In this document: positions 8,359-17,800 of the stretch, in pieces
Layout of the letters: each line of letters opens with the position of its first letter
How positions within the stretch are numbered: position 1 is the stretch's first letter
Origin: Sphaerimonospora thailandensis
GTDB lineage: Bacteria > Actinomycetota > Actinomycetes > Streptosporangiales > Streptosporangiaceae
DNA length: 49,733 bases
Assembly (NCBI RefSeq): GCF_016863115.1
Contig: NZ_BOOG01000053.1
Span: forward strand, 1 to 49,733
Reading direction: 5' to 3'
Program-made: the position numbers and the translations under genes
Notes under the pieces: model-generated
The model's database searches: none
What the model saw: only the letters and a program-made list of their open reading frames with translations
Told to the model about the DNA's origin: nothing

Positions 8359-9945
8359 ATGAGCCTGACGGAGTTCCGCGCCGCCTTCCCCGGTGAAGGG
8401 CAACACATCGAGTTCAAGCAGGGCCTTCCTGAAGAGAAGATCCAGGAAGCGGTCGTGGCCTTCTCCAACAGTGACGGCGGTGTGATCCTCATCGGGGTGG
8501 GCCCAGATGGGAGCCTGCATGGCCGCCGTCTCGATGGCGAGGCCACCGCACGTCTGCATCGTGCTCTGACCAGGGCTCGTGACCCTGGGCGCTACGAGAT
8601 CTTTGAGCTTCTGGTGGAAGAGACCCCACTCACCGTCGTCGCTGTGGCGAGGCGGCGGGAGGGCTTCAGCCAGACGGCCAACGGCCGGGTCCTGGTACGC
8701 AAGGCAGCGATGAACGAACCCTTGATGGGCTTCGACCTCAGTGACTTCATCACCAGGCGGGCTCTGGCACGCTTCGAGATCACCGAGTCTGGCGCGGTGT
8801 GGCAAGACGTCGATGACATCTGTCGCAGATCCGTCGCGGAGGCGTGGAACTGGCCGGATGACGAGAACCTCATCGATCGGCTCACCGAGAAGGGCCTCGT
8901 CCGCAAACGGCGTACGGAACCGGCTCTCACTGTGGCTGGTGCGCTGTATCTCCTTGCCGAACCGCAGCGGGTGCTCGGTAAGTCCTACGTAGAGATCTTC
9001 CGGTACGGGGACTCGGGCAACGCCTACGACAAACGTCTGGAGGTCACCGGCCCACTGCCGCGCCAGGTGGAGGAGACGACCCGACTCGTGGTGGACGAAC
9101 TCGGCTCGGACATGGTCATTGTCGGCCTGAAGCGAGTGGAACTGCCCCGTATTCCGGTGGAGGTGTTGCGTGAGGCGGTGGCCAATGCCGTCGCACACCG
9201 CACCTATGAGAATCACCGCAGCCCCGTCCGGCTGGAGATCCGGCCGGATGCGATCAAGGTCATTTCGCCGGGGCCCCTGCCGGAACCCGTGACCGTGCAG
9301 AACCTGCGGGAACAGAACGCGCCTCGCAATATGACCGTCATCTCCACCCTGCGCCGCTACCGGCTCGCTGAGGATGCCGGGCGAGGGATCGACGTCATGC
9401 AGGACTCCATGGAGGCGCATCTGCTGGATCCGCCACACTTCATCGACGACGGCAGCTGCGTCACAGTGGTGCTGCCGCGGACCAGCGCGGTTACTCCGGA
9501 GGAACGAGCTTGGGTACAGGAGGTCGAGAGCAAAGGGGAGATCCGCGGTTCAGATCGCGTTGTGCTGGTCCACGCGATGCGCGGTGCCGTGCTTACCAAT
9601 CGGAGCGTCCGCGACCTTCTACAGGTCGACAGCGTGGATGCGCGAAACTGCCTGCAGAGGCTCCGGGACGCGGGCCTGCTCATGCAGAGCGGTGAACGGG
9701 GAGGTGCAAATTACGCCCTCGCACCGCAGCCCGCCATAACGCTCAGACGTCATGCCGGGCCTGCGGAATTCACCCAACTAGTTCTTCAACTCGCCGCTGA
9801 GGGCCCGGTGACCAACCGACAGGTACGGGAACACACCGGGCTAGACCGGGTTCAGGTCACCTCCCTGTTGAACAGGATGGTCCAAGCGGGCAACCTTCTC
9901 CGCCGAGGTGAACGCAAAGGCATCCACTACATCATGCCTTCATAA
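8359..9945 (+). CDS. AlbA_2 (Schlafen-like) and HATPase_c_4 domain regulator with C-terminal winged helices
   Basis: About 528 aa. Residues about 10-120 are an AlbA_2 domain (HIEFKQG, VVAFSNSDGGVILIGVGPDG). Residues about 259-374 are the HATPase_c_4 region common in these predicted transcriptional regulators or helicases (VLREAVANAVAHR, then EDAGRGIDVM). Two winged-helix segments close the protein (NRSVRDLLQVDS at about 413 and NRQVREHTGLDR at about 485), each ending in GERGGANYAL or GERKGIHYIM, so they look like a duplication. ATG 8359 is used; TTG 8308 with a strong GGGAGGA site and GTG 8347 are in-frame alternatives. The 3' end overlaps helR by 14 bp in convergent orientation. Its biological role is not known; related genes occur singly or near defence loci. 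Confidence 0.8.
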   Translation: MSLTEFRAAFPGEGQHIEFKQGLPEEKIQEAVVAFSNSDGGVILIGVGPDGSLHGRRLDGEATARLHRALTRARDPGRYEIFELLVEETPLTVVAVARRREGFSQTANGRVLVRKAAMNEPLMGFDLSDFITRRALARFEITESGAVWQDVDDICRRSVAEAWNWPDDENLIDRLTEKGLVRKRRTEPALTVAGALYLLAEPQRVLGKSYVEIFRYGDSGNAYDKRLEVTGPLPRQVEETTRLVVDELGSDMVIVGLKRVELPRIPVEVLREAVANAVAHRTYENHRSPVRLEIRPDAIKVISPGPLPEPVTVQNLREQNAPRNMTVISTLRRYRLAEDAGRGIDVMQDSMEAHLLDPPHFIDDGSCVTVVLPRTSAVTPEERAWVQEVESKGEIRGSDRVVLVHAMRGAVLTNRSVRDLLQVDSVDARNCLQRLRDAGLLMQSGERGGANYALAPQPAITLRRHAGPAEFTQLVLQLAAEGPVTNRQVREHTGLDRVQVTSLLNRMVQAGNLLRRGERKGIHYIMPS

Positions 9946-12238
9946 CGCAGGCCATCCGCGGGGTGAGCTTGCTGAGCATCTCGGGGAGCGGGTCTTCGTA
10001 GACCACGGTCAGCCGGCGGGTCGCTCTGGTGATCGCCACGTAGAGGTCCTGGCCGCCCTTGGCGGACTGCCGCAGGATCGCGCCGGGATCGACCACCACC
10101 ACCGCGTCGAACTCCAACCCCTTGGAGCTCCGTACGGTGAACACCGCGACGGGAGCGTCCAGCGGGTCGTCGCCGTCGCTGTCGGGGAAGAGCGCCGCGA
10201 TCTCGGCGTGCCGCGCGTCGGGGGCGATGACGGCGAGCCGCCCGTCCCCGATCGCCGCCCACTCCGACTCGGCGAGCCCGCGCAGGTCGGTCTCGGACGC
10301 CGGGACGGCACGCGGCGGCGTGTCGCCGTACCGGACCGACTCGGGAGGTGACTGCTCCGGCATGACCGCCTTCAGCACGTCGGCGGCGACGTCCATGATC
10401 TCGGCGGGCGTGCGGTAGTTGACCAGCAGACGTTCCTCGCGCCACCGGCCGCCCACGTGGGGTTCGAGCATCTCCCCCCATGATCGCGCTCCCGCCGCCG
10501 ACCCGGTCTGCGCGATGTCGCCCACGACGGTCAGCGAACGGGTCGGCACCCGGCGCATGACCATCCGCCAGGCCATCGCGGACAGCTCCTGCGCCTCGTC
10601 CACGATCACGTGCCCGTACGCCCAGCGCCGGTCGCGGGCGGCCCGATCCGCCGTGGTCAGGTGGGCGCCGGTGTCGCGGTTGCGGTCGGCGAAGGCCGCC
10701 ACGTCCATCACGTCGCCGAGCTCGTTGACCGTCATGACCTCCCTGGCGTACAGCTCTTCCTCGGCCCGCTCCTCGGCGCGGCGCCTGCGCTCGGCCGACC
10801 GGTGGGCGACCGCCGCCGCGGTCTCGTCCTCGCCGAGCAGCTCGGCGGCCTCGTCCAGCAGCGGGACATCACCCAGCGTCCAGGGGGAGGTGCGCGGCCG
10901 TGCCAGCGCACCCGACTCCTCCTCCGACAGGTACGGCGAGGCGGCCGGGCGCAGCCGGTCCCCGTCGGACAGCAGCTCGTCGATCAGCAGCTGCGGGGTG
11001 AGCTCCGGCCACAGTGCGTCGAGCGCGTCGCGTACGGACCGGTGCTGCCAGAGCCCGCGCGCGGCGTACCGCAGGTCGGCGGCGTCCATGGGCCGATCGA
11101 GCCGGTCGGCCTCGTCGCGGGCGAGCGCGCCGAGCATCTCGGTGAGGAAGAGCCGACGCGCCGCGTTGTGCGGCCGCCGCAGCCCGCGGGCCCTGTCCCG
11201 GGCGCGCCGGCAGACCTCGTGGTCCACCCGCAGCGTCATCTCCTCGACCACGACCTCGACGCCGCCGCGCAGTGACGTCCTGACCGGGATCGCCACCTCC
11301 AGATCTCCGTACGGCACGCGCTGCCGGTCGCGTACCGCCGCCTCCACCACCTTCGCCATCCGGGGATCGCCCTTCACGACGGCGGCGGCCGGGCCGTCCT
11401 CGGCCGTCGCGCACACCCCCGGATAGAGCTCCCCCAGGCTGGACAGCACCACCTCGGTCTCGCCGAGCGACGGCAGCACGTGGCCGATATAGCGGGAGAA
11501 CGTGGCGTTCGGGCCGATCACCAGCACGCCACGCCGCTCCAGCGTGGCCCGATGGGCGTAGAGGAGGTAGGCCGCCCGGTGCAGGGCCGCCACCGTCTTG
11601 CCCGTGCCCGGCCCGCCCTGGACCACCAGCGCCCCGGGCAGGCCGGACCGGATCACCCGGTCCTGCTCGGTCTGGATCGTGGCCACGACCTCGCCCATCC
11701 TGCCGGTACGGCCCCGGCGCAGCGTGGCGAGCAGCGCGGCCTCGCCGACGAGCGTACGGCGGTCGCGCTCGCTCATCCGATCGAGGTCGAAGACCTCGTC
11801 GTCTATGCCGACGACCTGCCTGTCCCGGGTGTGGATGTGCCGGCGCCGTACCAGCGGTCCCGGGTCTCCGGGCGTGGCGACGTAGAACGGGCGCGCGGCG
11901 GAGGCCCGCCAGTCGACGAGCATCGATTCGTGGTCGTCGTCACGCAGCCCGACACGGCCGATGTAGAGGGTCTCGCCGTCCGCGTCGTCGATCCGGCCGA
12001 AGCACAGGCCGCGCTCGACGGCCGAGAGCTGGGCGAGACGCCGCGCGTGCTCGGCGGCCGTGATCTCACGCTCGACCACCGCCTGCCGGGTCCCGGTGCC
12101 TCCGCGGGCGAACACCTCGCGCAACGTGCGTTCGGTCCGCTCCCGCGTGACGTCCAGCCGTCGGTAGAGCCTCGACACGTACGTCTGCTCCGCCTCCAGG
12201 GCCTCGACCCGGGCGGTCTCGGATTGACACTGCTTCAT
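9932..12238 (-). CDS. helR: HelR/HelD-type RNA polymerase recycling ATPase (UvrD-like)
   Basis: A 768-aa superfamily-1 ATPase. It has the N-terminal coiled arm of HelD proteins (EQTYVSRLYRRLDVTRERT), Walker A GGPGTGKTVAALHR at about 208, DEAQELS motif II at about 545, NYRTPAEI at about 609, and VAITRATRRLTVV near the C-terminus. HelD-class proteins strip stalled or drug-bound RNA polymerase from DNA. The actinobacterial HelR branch is known to give rifamycin tolerance by displacing the drug-bound enzyme. Choice of HelR over generic HelD rests on length and overall resemblance. The gene is transcribed alone, downstream of a palindrome-rich leader (12245-12297) that may control it. The 3' end overlaps the AlbA_2 gene tail to tail. 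Confidence 0.85.
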   Translation of the reverse strand: MKQCQSETARVEALEAEQTYVSRLYRRLDVTRERTERTLREVFARGGTGTRQAVVEREITAAEHARRLAQLSAVERGLCFGRIDDADGETLYIGRVGLRDDDHESMLVDWRASAARPFYVATPGDPGPLVRRRHIHTRDRQVVGIDDEVFDLDRMSERDRRTLVGEAALLATLRRGRTGRMGEVVATIQTEQDRVIRSGLPGALVVQGGPGTGKTVAALHRAAYLLYAHRATLERRGVLVIGPNATFSRYIGHVLPSLGETEVVLSSLGELYPGVCATAEDGPAAAVVKGDPRMAKVVEAAVRDRQRVPYGDLEVAIPVRTSLRGGVEVVVEEMTLRVDHEVCRRARDRARGLRRPHNAARRLFLTEMLGALARDEADRLDRPMDAADLRYAARGLWQHRSVRDALDALWPELTPQLLIDELLSDGDRLRPAASPYLSEEESGALARPRTSPWTLGDVPLLDEAAELLGEDETAAAVAHRSAERRRRAEERAEEELYAREVMTVNELGDVMDVAAFADRNRDTGAHLTTADRAARDRRWAYGHVIVDEAQELSAMAWRMVMRRVPTRSLTVVGDIAQTGSAAGARSWGEMLEPHVGGRWREERLLVNYRTPAEIMDVAADVLKAVMPEQSPPESVRYGDTPPRAVPASETDLRGLAESEWAAIGDGRLAVIAPDARHAEIAALFPDSDGDDPLDAPVAVFTVRSSKGLEFDAVVVVDPGAILRQSAKGGQDLYVAITRATRRLTVVYEDPLPEMLSKLTPRMACVMKA

Positions 12239-12244
12239 GCGTGT

Positions 12245-12258
12245 GTTAGACTCCTAAC
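12245..12258. promoter_or_regulatory. Palindrome over the helR ribosome-binding region
   Basis: GTTAG-ACTC-CTAAC is a perfect 5+4+5 palindrome ending 7 nt before the helR start. On the minus strand it contains TTAGGAG, the only Shine-Dalgarno-like sequence. A protein bound here, or the RNA stem itself, would block helR translation or early transcription. Confidence 0.45.
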
Positions 12259-12263
12259 TGGAG

Positions 12264-12300
12264 GGATGGGTCATTTCATTCACGTGTTGTCCCATCCTAG
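12264..12300 (-). promoter_or_regulatory. helR promoter candidate with flanking inverted repeat
   Basis: GGATGGG (12264-12270) and CCCATCC (12291-12297) are perfect inverted arms around a 20-nt AT-rich spacer. On the minus strand TAGGAT (12300-12295) fits a -10 hexamer and overlaps the distal arm. No clear -35 was seen. Whether this corresponds to a rifamycin-responsive element could not be judged. Confidence 0.4.
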
Positions 12301-12379
12301 ACGACCGGGTTCTGTTCTGCGCATCGGCAGGCAGGCCCGTTCTCTGTTTCACCCCGCGAGAAGCCGACACACGATCCAG

Positions 12380-13006
12380 CTAATCGATCTCGCCGGTGCC
12401 TGCCCAGCTCGCGGACATCGCGCTGCAGTTGCCGTCGGGCTTCTCCAGGGAGAACTTCGCTTGGTAGGCACTCACCTTCCACCGCCGTTGCGCCGTGTCG
12501 AAGACGGCCGCGGTGGGGTGGAAATCGAAGCGCCAAGACACCTCGTTCCCGATGGACAGCGTGTCGTGGCACGTGATCGCGGCGGATCGTAATCTTCCTG
12601 ACTGCCACCAGTAGGTATCACTCCGGACTAGCCGCGGCGTGCCATCCAGCCAGTGGTGGGATACGCAGAGAGCACCACCATCGCAGTGCCCTACTTCCAC
12701 TTCGATGACCGGCATTTTCTCGTCCTCACACGCTCTGAAGCTGTCGCACGTCTTCTTGTCCAGGCTGAGCAGCAGGCGCTCTGGGACATCGGCGTCGCGG
12801 AGGCTCTCCGGCTTGATGGTCAGGTCGGCCTGCAAGGCGCTCATCTCGTCCCTCAACTCCTGTGTTCGATCCGTCGCGCGGTCGGCTGCGCCCTTCAGGT
12901 CGCCGATCCGCACCGTCGCGACGATGAACTCGGTGACGGCGAGGGCGAACATGACGAAGAAGAGAAAAACGTAGACGCGCGTGCCGCGTGGCCCGGTCGC
13001 TCGCAT
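12380..13006 (-). CDS. Membrane-anchored protein of unknown function, last gene of the SrfBC-like operon
   Basis: The 208-aa protein has one N-terminal membrane helix (VYVFLFFVMFALAVTEFIV, about 11-29). A short heptad-like stretch follows (LKGAADRATDRTQELRDEM), then a presumably extracytoplasmic domain with six Cys (CDSFRAC, HCDGGALC, ITCHD, GNCSAM) that could form disulfides. It begins 16 bp after the preceding stop, so it is very likely co-transcribed. No family was recognised. Position at the end of the dynamin/Hsp70-like operon suggests an accessory envelope component, which is inference only. Confidence 0.72.
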   Translation of the reverse strand: MRATGPRGTRVYVFLFFVMFALAVTEFIVATVRIGDLKGAADRATDRTQELRDEMSALQADLTIKPESLRDADVPERLLLSLDKKTCDSFRACEDEKMPVIEVEVGHCDGGALCVSHHWLDGTPRLVRSDTYWWQSGRLRSAAITCHDTLSIGNEVSWRFDFHPTAAVFDTAQRRWKVSAYQAKFSLEKPDGNCSAMSASWAGTGEID

Positions 13007-13022
13007 ATGATCACCGCCACCT

Positions 13023-13727
13023 TCACATCAGCAACGTGAAAATCAGCCCGATCACGGTCACAGCGACCAGCAGCGCCATGACGGGCAGCAGCCAGGCCGG
13101 AAGCTCGCGACGGTCGGAGGACCTGTCGTCAGGCACAGCATCCTGGACGGTCGTCACAGAAATCACCGGCAGGTCCTGATCCGGCCGCACGGCAGGCACC
13201 GACGCACCGGACCATGCGGGAAACACCGGCAGGTCGCGCCATGGGGGAAACACCGGCGGATCCCGATCGGGCCGCGCAGAAGGTCCCGGCGGATCCGGCT
13301 CAGATGGCACAACGGGAATCGGCCGGGTCGACGCGCTTTCATCCTCGTCCTCGCGAACCATCTGCTGGGCGTGTCGCTCCCAGATGGGCCGCTGCCAGTC
13401 CATCCTGAGCCAATCGTGTACGGCGATCGGCCACCGACGGCCTTTCACCCGGATGCCGGTGCCATACCAGCGGAGACTTGGTTCGCCGAGGTCGCGGCAG
13501 CGGTCCGACAACTCGGCGGTCGAGCCGGTGAAGCAGATCACTATGAGTTCACCGGCTTCACTCGCCGCGTGGAAACCCACCACGCCCGGCCAGGAGAAGG
13601 TCTCCGGCTCGGTGTCGTCGAGTGCGATCCATGCCGACCGTAACTCCGCGACGTCGAAGGGGGAGGCGCCGCTCATCGCGCGCACATAGTCTTCTTTCGT
13701 CGGCCATTCGCCCGGATCAGCTGGCAT
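13023..13727 (-). CDS. Tail-anchored protein of unknown function
   Basis: 234 aa. The first 120 residues look globular (EWPTKEDYVRAM, FSWPGVVGFHAASEAGE, RWPIAVHDWLRMDW). A Pro/Asp-rich linker follows with repeated PPVFPPW / LPVFPAW / LPVISV units. The last 20-odd residues are a single hydrophobic helix (LLPVMALLVAVTVIGLIF), so the protein is probably tail-anchored with its globular part in the cytoplasm. The start overlaps the previous gene's stop by 11 bp, which implies translational coupling. The linker repeat of about 15 residues looks like a small internal duplication. No known family was recognised. Confidence 0.72.
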   Translation of the reverse strand: MPADPGEWPTKEDYVRAMSGASPFDVAELRSAWIALDDTEPETFSWPGVVGFHAASEAGELIVICFTGSTAELSDRCRDLGEPSLRWYGTGIRVKGRRWPIAVHDWLRMDWQRPIWERHAQQMVREDEDESASTRPIPVVPSEPDPPGPSARPDRDPPVFPPWRDLPVFPAWSGASVPAVRPDQDLPVISVTTVQDAVPDDRSSDRRELPAWLLPVMALLVAVTVIGLIFTLLM

Positions 13728-14841
13728 AGATCACTCGCCCTGGATTCACGTCGCCGTCGACGCGCGACCACGCCTTCACGCACACGAGCACCTGCCCCGA
13801 CCTGCGCGGGAGTTGGAGTGAGATGTCCTGCCGGGTCAGCCCGGCGGCCGCGGCGTAACGGGCGGGCGGGAACTTCACCGATCCTCCGGGGGTGAGGTCG
13901 GCGCCGGCGGCAAGGGCCTCGTTGCAGGTCAGCCGCCGCTCACCCCACCACGTGTCGTCCGGTGCGGGTGGCAGGTGCACGACTGAGCACAGCGCCTCGT
14001 GCAACCGTACGAGGGCATCCAGCCAGGGACCGGTGAACGGTACGGCTTCGGTCACGGCCCGGCTCCGGCGGTTCAGGTGCTCGGCGAATTCGCGCCGTTC
14101 GGCGGTGGCGGCCAGACTGCGCAATCCGCTGAACTCGATCACCTGGAGGCAGTGATGCAGCCGTGGATCCTGCTCGATCAGCACGAGGATCTGCCCGGCG
14201 AGTGCGAACAGCGGCCGTACGACCTCCTCGGCCGCTGCCGGCCGTGGCAGCTCTCTGAGGAGTTTCCCACGTGGGGACAGGGCCAGGCCGGGTGCTTGGA
14301 CACGCCTGTCGAGCCACAGCTCCGGGACCAGAACTTCGTCGCGCACCCCGTGGACGGTGGTCGTGGCTGTGGACGTGGCTGTGGGCGAGGCTTCGGCCAC
14401 GGTCGATCCCCTCTGCCGAGCCAGGTCTTCCGCCTCCTGCCGTACGGCCTCGGCCTCATCGCGTGGCAACCGCAGAGCGGACAGGTGCAGGGTCGCCCAT
14501 ACCCGGGCGAGATCGTCGGCCGGTTCGCCGATCGACGCCTCGCCCACGCGCCGCGCGACGGTCTCCCTGAGAGAGAGGAGCTCCGCGCGCAGCGCATCTG
14601 TCGTCGGACTCGCGACGGCGGTGCCCTCCGCGACGGGATCGGCGTTCGCGGTGCGTGACCGCACGTCGAGCAGATCTCCGATCACGGCTGCCAGAGCCTC
14701 GGCGTCGTCCCTGCCCGGTTCTCCTGTCGGGAGGTCGTCCAGGCCCGCCCGCAGCCCCGTGAGGAACGCGCGCACGAGCGGTGCGGCCCGCCCGTCCGCG
14801 ACCGAGAGTACGGCCCTGGCATGCTCGTCGAAGGTCCCCAT
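13717..14841 (-). CDS. Helical protein, third gene of the SrfBC-like operon (possible SrfA-position partner)
   Basis: 374 aa, mostly alpha-helical, Ala/Leu/Arg-rich, with no signal peptide or membrane helix. The middle region contains a low-complexity Ser/Thr linker (ASPTATSTATTTV). The C-terminal third is the most distinctive part (WLDALVRLHEAL, WWGERRLTCNEAL, SGQVLVCVKAW). ATG 14841 overlaps the previous stop as TGATG; the open frame further upstream is a shadow of that gene. SrfABC-type operons have a third protein beside SrfB and SrfC, and this gene holds that slot. I cannot confirm homology to SrfA by eye. Confidence 0.7.
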   Translation of the reverse strand: MGTFDEHARAVLSVADGRAAPLVRAFLTGLRAGLDDLPTGEPGRDDAEALAAVIGDLLDVRSRTANADPVAEGTAVASPTTDALRAELLSLRETVARRVGEASIGEPADDLARVWATLHLSALRLPRDEAEAVRQEAEDLARQRGSTVAEASPTATSTATTTVHGVRDEVLVPELWLDRRVQAPGLALSPRGKLLRELPRPAAAEEVVRPLFALAGQILVLIEQDPRLHHCLQVIEFSGLRSLAATAERREFAEHLNRRSRAVTEAVPFTGPWLDALVRLHEALCSVVHLPPAPDDTWWGERRLTCNEALAAGADLTPGGSVKFPPARYAAAAGLTRQDISLQLPRRSGQVLVCVKAWSRVDGDVNPGRVIYAS

Positions 14842-17800
14842 CAGTGCGTGCCGTTGAACGGGTCGAACCTCTCGTCGATGTCCGCCGTGCCTGGTTTCAT
14901 GGCGTAGCCGAGCACCGCGCCCGGTCGTTCCAGCACCTCGGCCATGCTCTTGGCCTGCTGGTAGGCGGGGTAGGAGGGGGTTGTCGTGAGACGGCCGTCC
15001 TGGTCCAGGGCCGCTACTATGTCGGGGCCCATTCGCCCCGCCTCGGGGGCCGACATTACTCGCCCGATTTGCACCATACGGTCGGGGTCGGTGCTGTCCC
15101 GGCGGTAGAACGACCACCCGCCATCGACGGGAACATCCTTCGGCAGCGCCCCACTGATCAAACCGGCGACCGGACGATCGGATCCACCGACGACCAGGCG
15201 GTCCGTGAGCCTCGCGCCGCGCGGGAAGACCACCTGTCCGGCGGCCGCCATCCCGCCGGCCGACTGTGGATTGACGACGATGTCCGCCTGCACGACGGGC
15301 ACCCCGTCGTCACCGACCTCCACCAGGCCGGTCATGGGGGAGACTCCGTCGAAGCCGACGATGTGCGCGGGCCCGGACTCCTCGCAGAAGTACGCCGTGA
15401 TCAGGCTGCGCTCGTTGATCTCGAACTGGACCTTGACCCGGCGCTGCCAGCGCGCGAGATCGAGCCAGTGCTCGCCGAGCTCACCGCGCATCGTGGCCAG
15501 GTTCAGGTTGCCCCACACATCCCGCTTCTCCTCGAGGGAGAACGGCTGGCGGTAGACCGTGAGGTCCTCCGTCGTGTGCACCCACTCCGAGCGGCGGCGG
15601 CCCTCGACCCCACCTGCCGCCCCGATCTGGTCGAACTCGGCACCGATATGGAAGAGGATCCAGCTCTGTCCGTCCAGGGCGTCGAGCACGAAGGTGTTGG
15701 GCAGCGCGTGGAAAAGATTGTCGACATCGATGTGCAACTCGGTCAGCCCGCGTCCGACGCGTTGCCTGGCGTTCCTCGCCCGATCGAAACCCTTCCTGCG
15801 CACGTGTTCGGCCCAGCATGCTCCGATCGAGGTGCCGGTCTTGGCGAAGGCCGGCTCGTAGACCACATTCATGGGATTCCATTGAATGTCGCCGCCGGCG
15901 CCGGTGAACACCTCCCGCAGAATCCGCTGGATCTGCGGGAGAGCCGAACTCCCACCGGAGACCATCACCGTGTCCAGCGTCTCCGGCCCGCCATCGCTGG
16001 GCCGTATGAGGCTCCTCTTGACGACGTTCAGCCCGATGTCGAACGCGCTCCTGACGACCTCCTCGATGATCGAGGAGATTTCCGCATGGGCGATGGTGAC
16101 GTCCGGCAGATCCTGCGCGGCCTCCTTGGCCTTCCCCGACAGGTTGAGCAACTCCCCCACATGGCGGACCAGATAGTCCCCCTCGTTCACGGACTGCTGC
16201 GTTTTCGCCTGCTCGGCCTCGTCCCACAGAAGGCGGAACCGTTGCCGCACGGCCTGCTTGTCGGTCGGATCCTTCACCCACCGGGTGGGAATCACCGCGT
16301 CTATGAGGTCGTCTCGTAGCGCCTCCATCTTGCTGTCCTCGACCCGTGACAGCAGCGACTTCTCCCGGTATCTCCCCTCTGACAGAAATGGCGGATACTC
16401 GCCCTGGACGATCCGGGCATCGCGGGTCAGTAGCAGGTCGGCGAGTGTGGCCTTGAGATGGTTGAATATCCCCAGCGTGATTCTGTCCCCGCCGAGTTGG
16501 GCCCGTCCGGCCTTGGCCCGGATCGTCGGCCGCAGCACGTAGTAACGCCCCTGCACATCGCGGCCCTTCCCGCTTTCGAAATCTGTCTCGTCGTGCAGCG
16601 TGATACCGATGAGCGCGATATCTGTCGTGCCGCCCCCGATGTCCACCACGAGAATGTTTCTGTGCCAGGTCTGGGCCGCCCCGTCCCTGCGGCTGCGTGC
16701 GCGGTACGCCTCGATGCCCACGGCGGGATCACCGGCGAAGTCGCGCATCAGGTAGAACATCGCGGCCGCCGTGGCCTCGTCGTAGTCGGTGACGACCCGG
16801 TCCAGTCCGATCCGCCGAGCGAGTTTCTCCACGTCCAGCCGGGTCTGCGGAGGCGCCGCCGTGGGATAGGTCACCACCGCGTGGGTGATCGGCTTGGTGG
16901 AGTACTCGTCCGGGTGGTCCTGGCAGAACTTGGCGACCTTGTCCTTGAGGAGGCACTGCCAGGCCGCTGCCAGAACATCGTCTGTGGAGACGGGATGCGG
17001 GTGATCGGGGGGAAGCCCGGGCAGCGGGCGAGAAGCTCCGATGTACTGCTTGAGGCCGGGCTGGTACCGAACCTCGACGGGTGCCTGCCCGGCCTCAGTG
17101 GAGTCCAGCCTGATTCCGTCCGCGGCCATCCGCACATTGAGCGGCTGCAATGACAGCACGTCGACCGCACTGGCGATGGTCTCCTTCTCGGCGTGCAGGG
17201 GGATGCTGACCAACCGCTGTTCCCTGATCGGAGGCATCGCGAACGCCGACGAGTAGAGCCGGTGCAGGCCCAGCGCCAGCTCGGGCCGCTGGCTCTCCAC
17301 CACCTGGCGTTCCAATGCGATGAGCAACCGGTAGAGGTCGGAGTGCAGCACGTTGCGGGCGACCGTGAGCGGGTCCAGACGCGGCGCGGAAGCCGAGGCG
17401 AGGAGATTGCCCGCGGCCTCCAGCATGCGCCGCCACTCCGAGACGGAGAGGCCGAATTCGATCCCCTCCGACTCCCCGCCCTCGAAGAGTTCGCCGAGCC
17501 GCCGCCTGATGATCGCCGCCTGGGTTCGCGGCAAACCGAGCAGGACTATCTGGTGCTTCTGATCGAACATGGTGATGGACGTGGTGGTCGTGCCATAGTC
17601 CAGGGCGATCCAGCCTTCATGCACATCCAGCCGACCGGGGTCGCCTGTCGTGTCCACTGTCAGCCCACCGGTGGCCTCACGCATGAGGGTGCTCCCGTCA
17701 TCGAGTTGGTACGACACGGTCCAGTCGAAATGCGTCCGCCCCGGAGGCAACTCGGACCGGCCCACCTGGATGGCGCCCACCGGCCGCCACCAGAGCCCCT

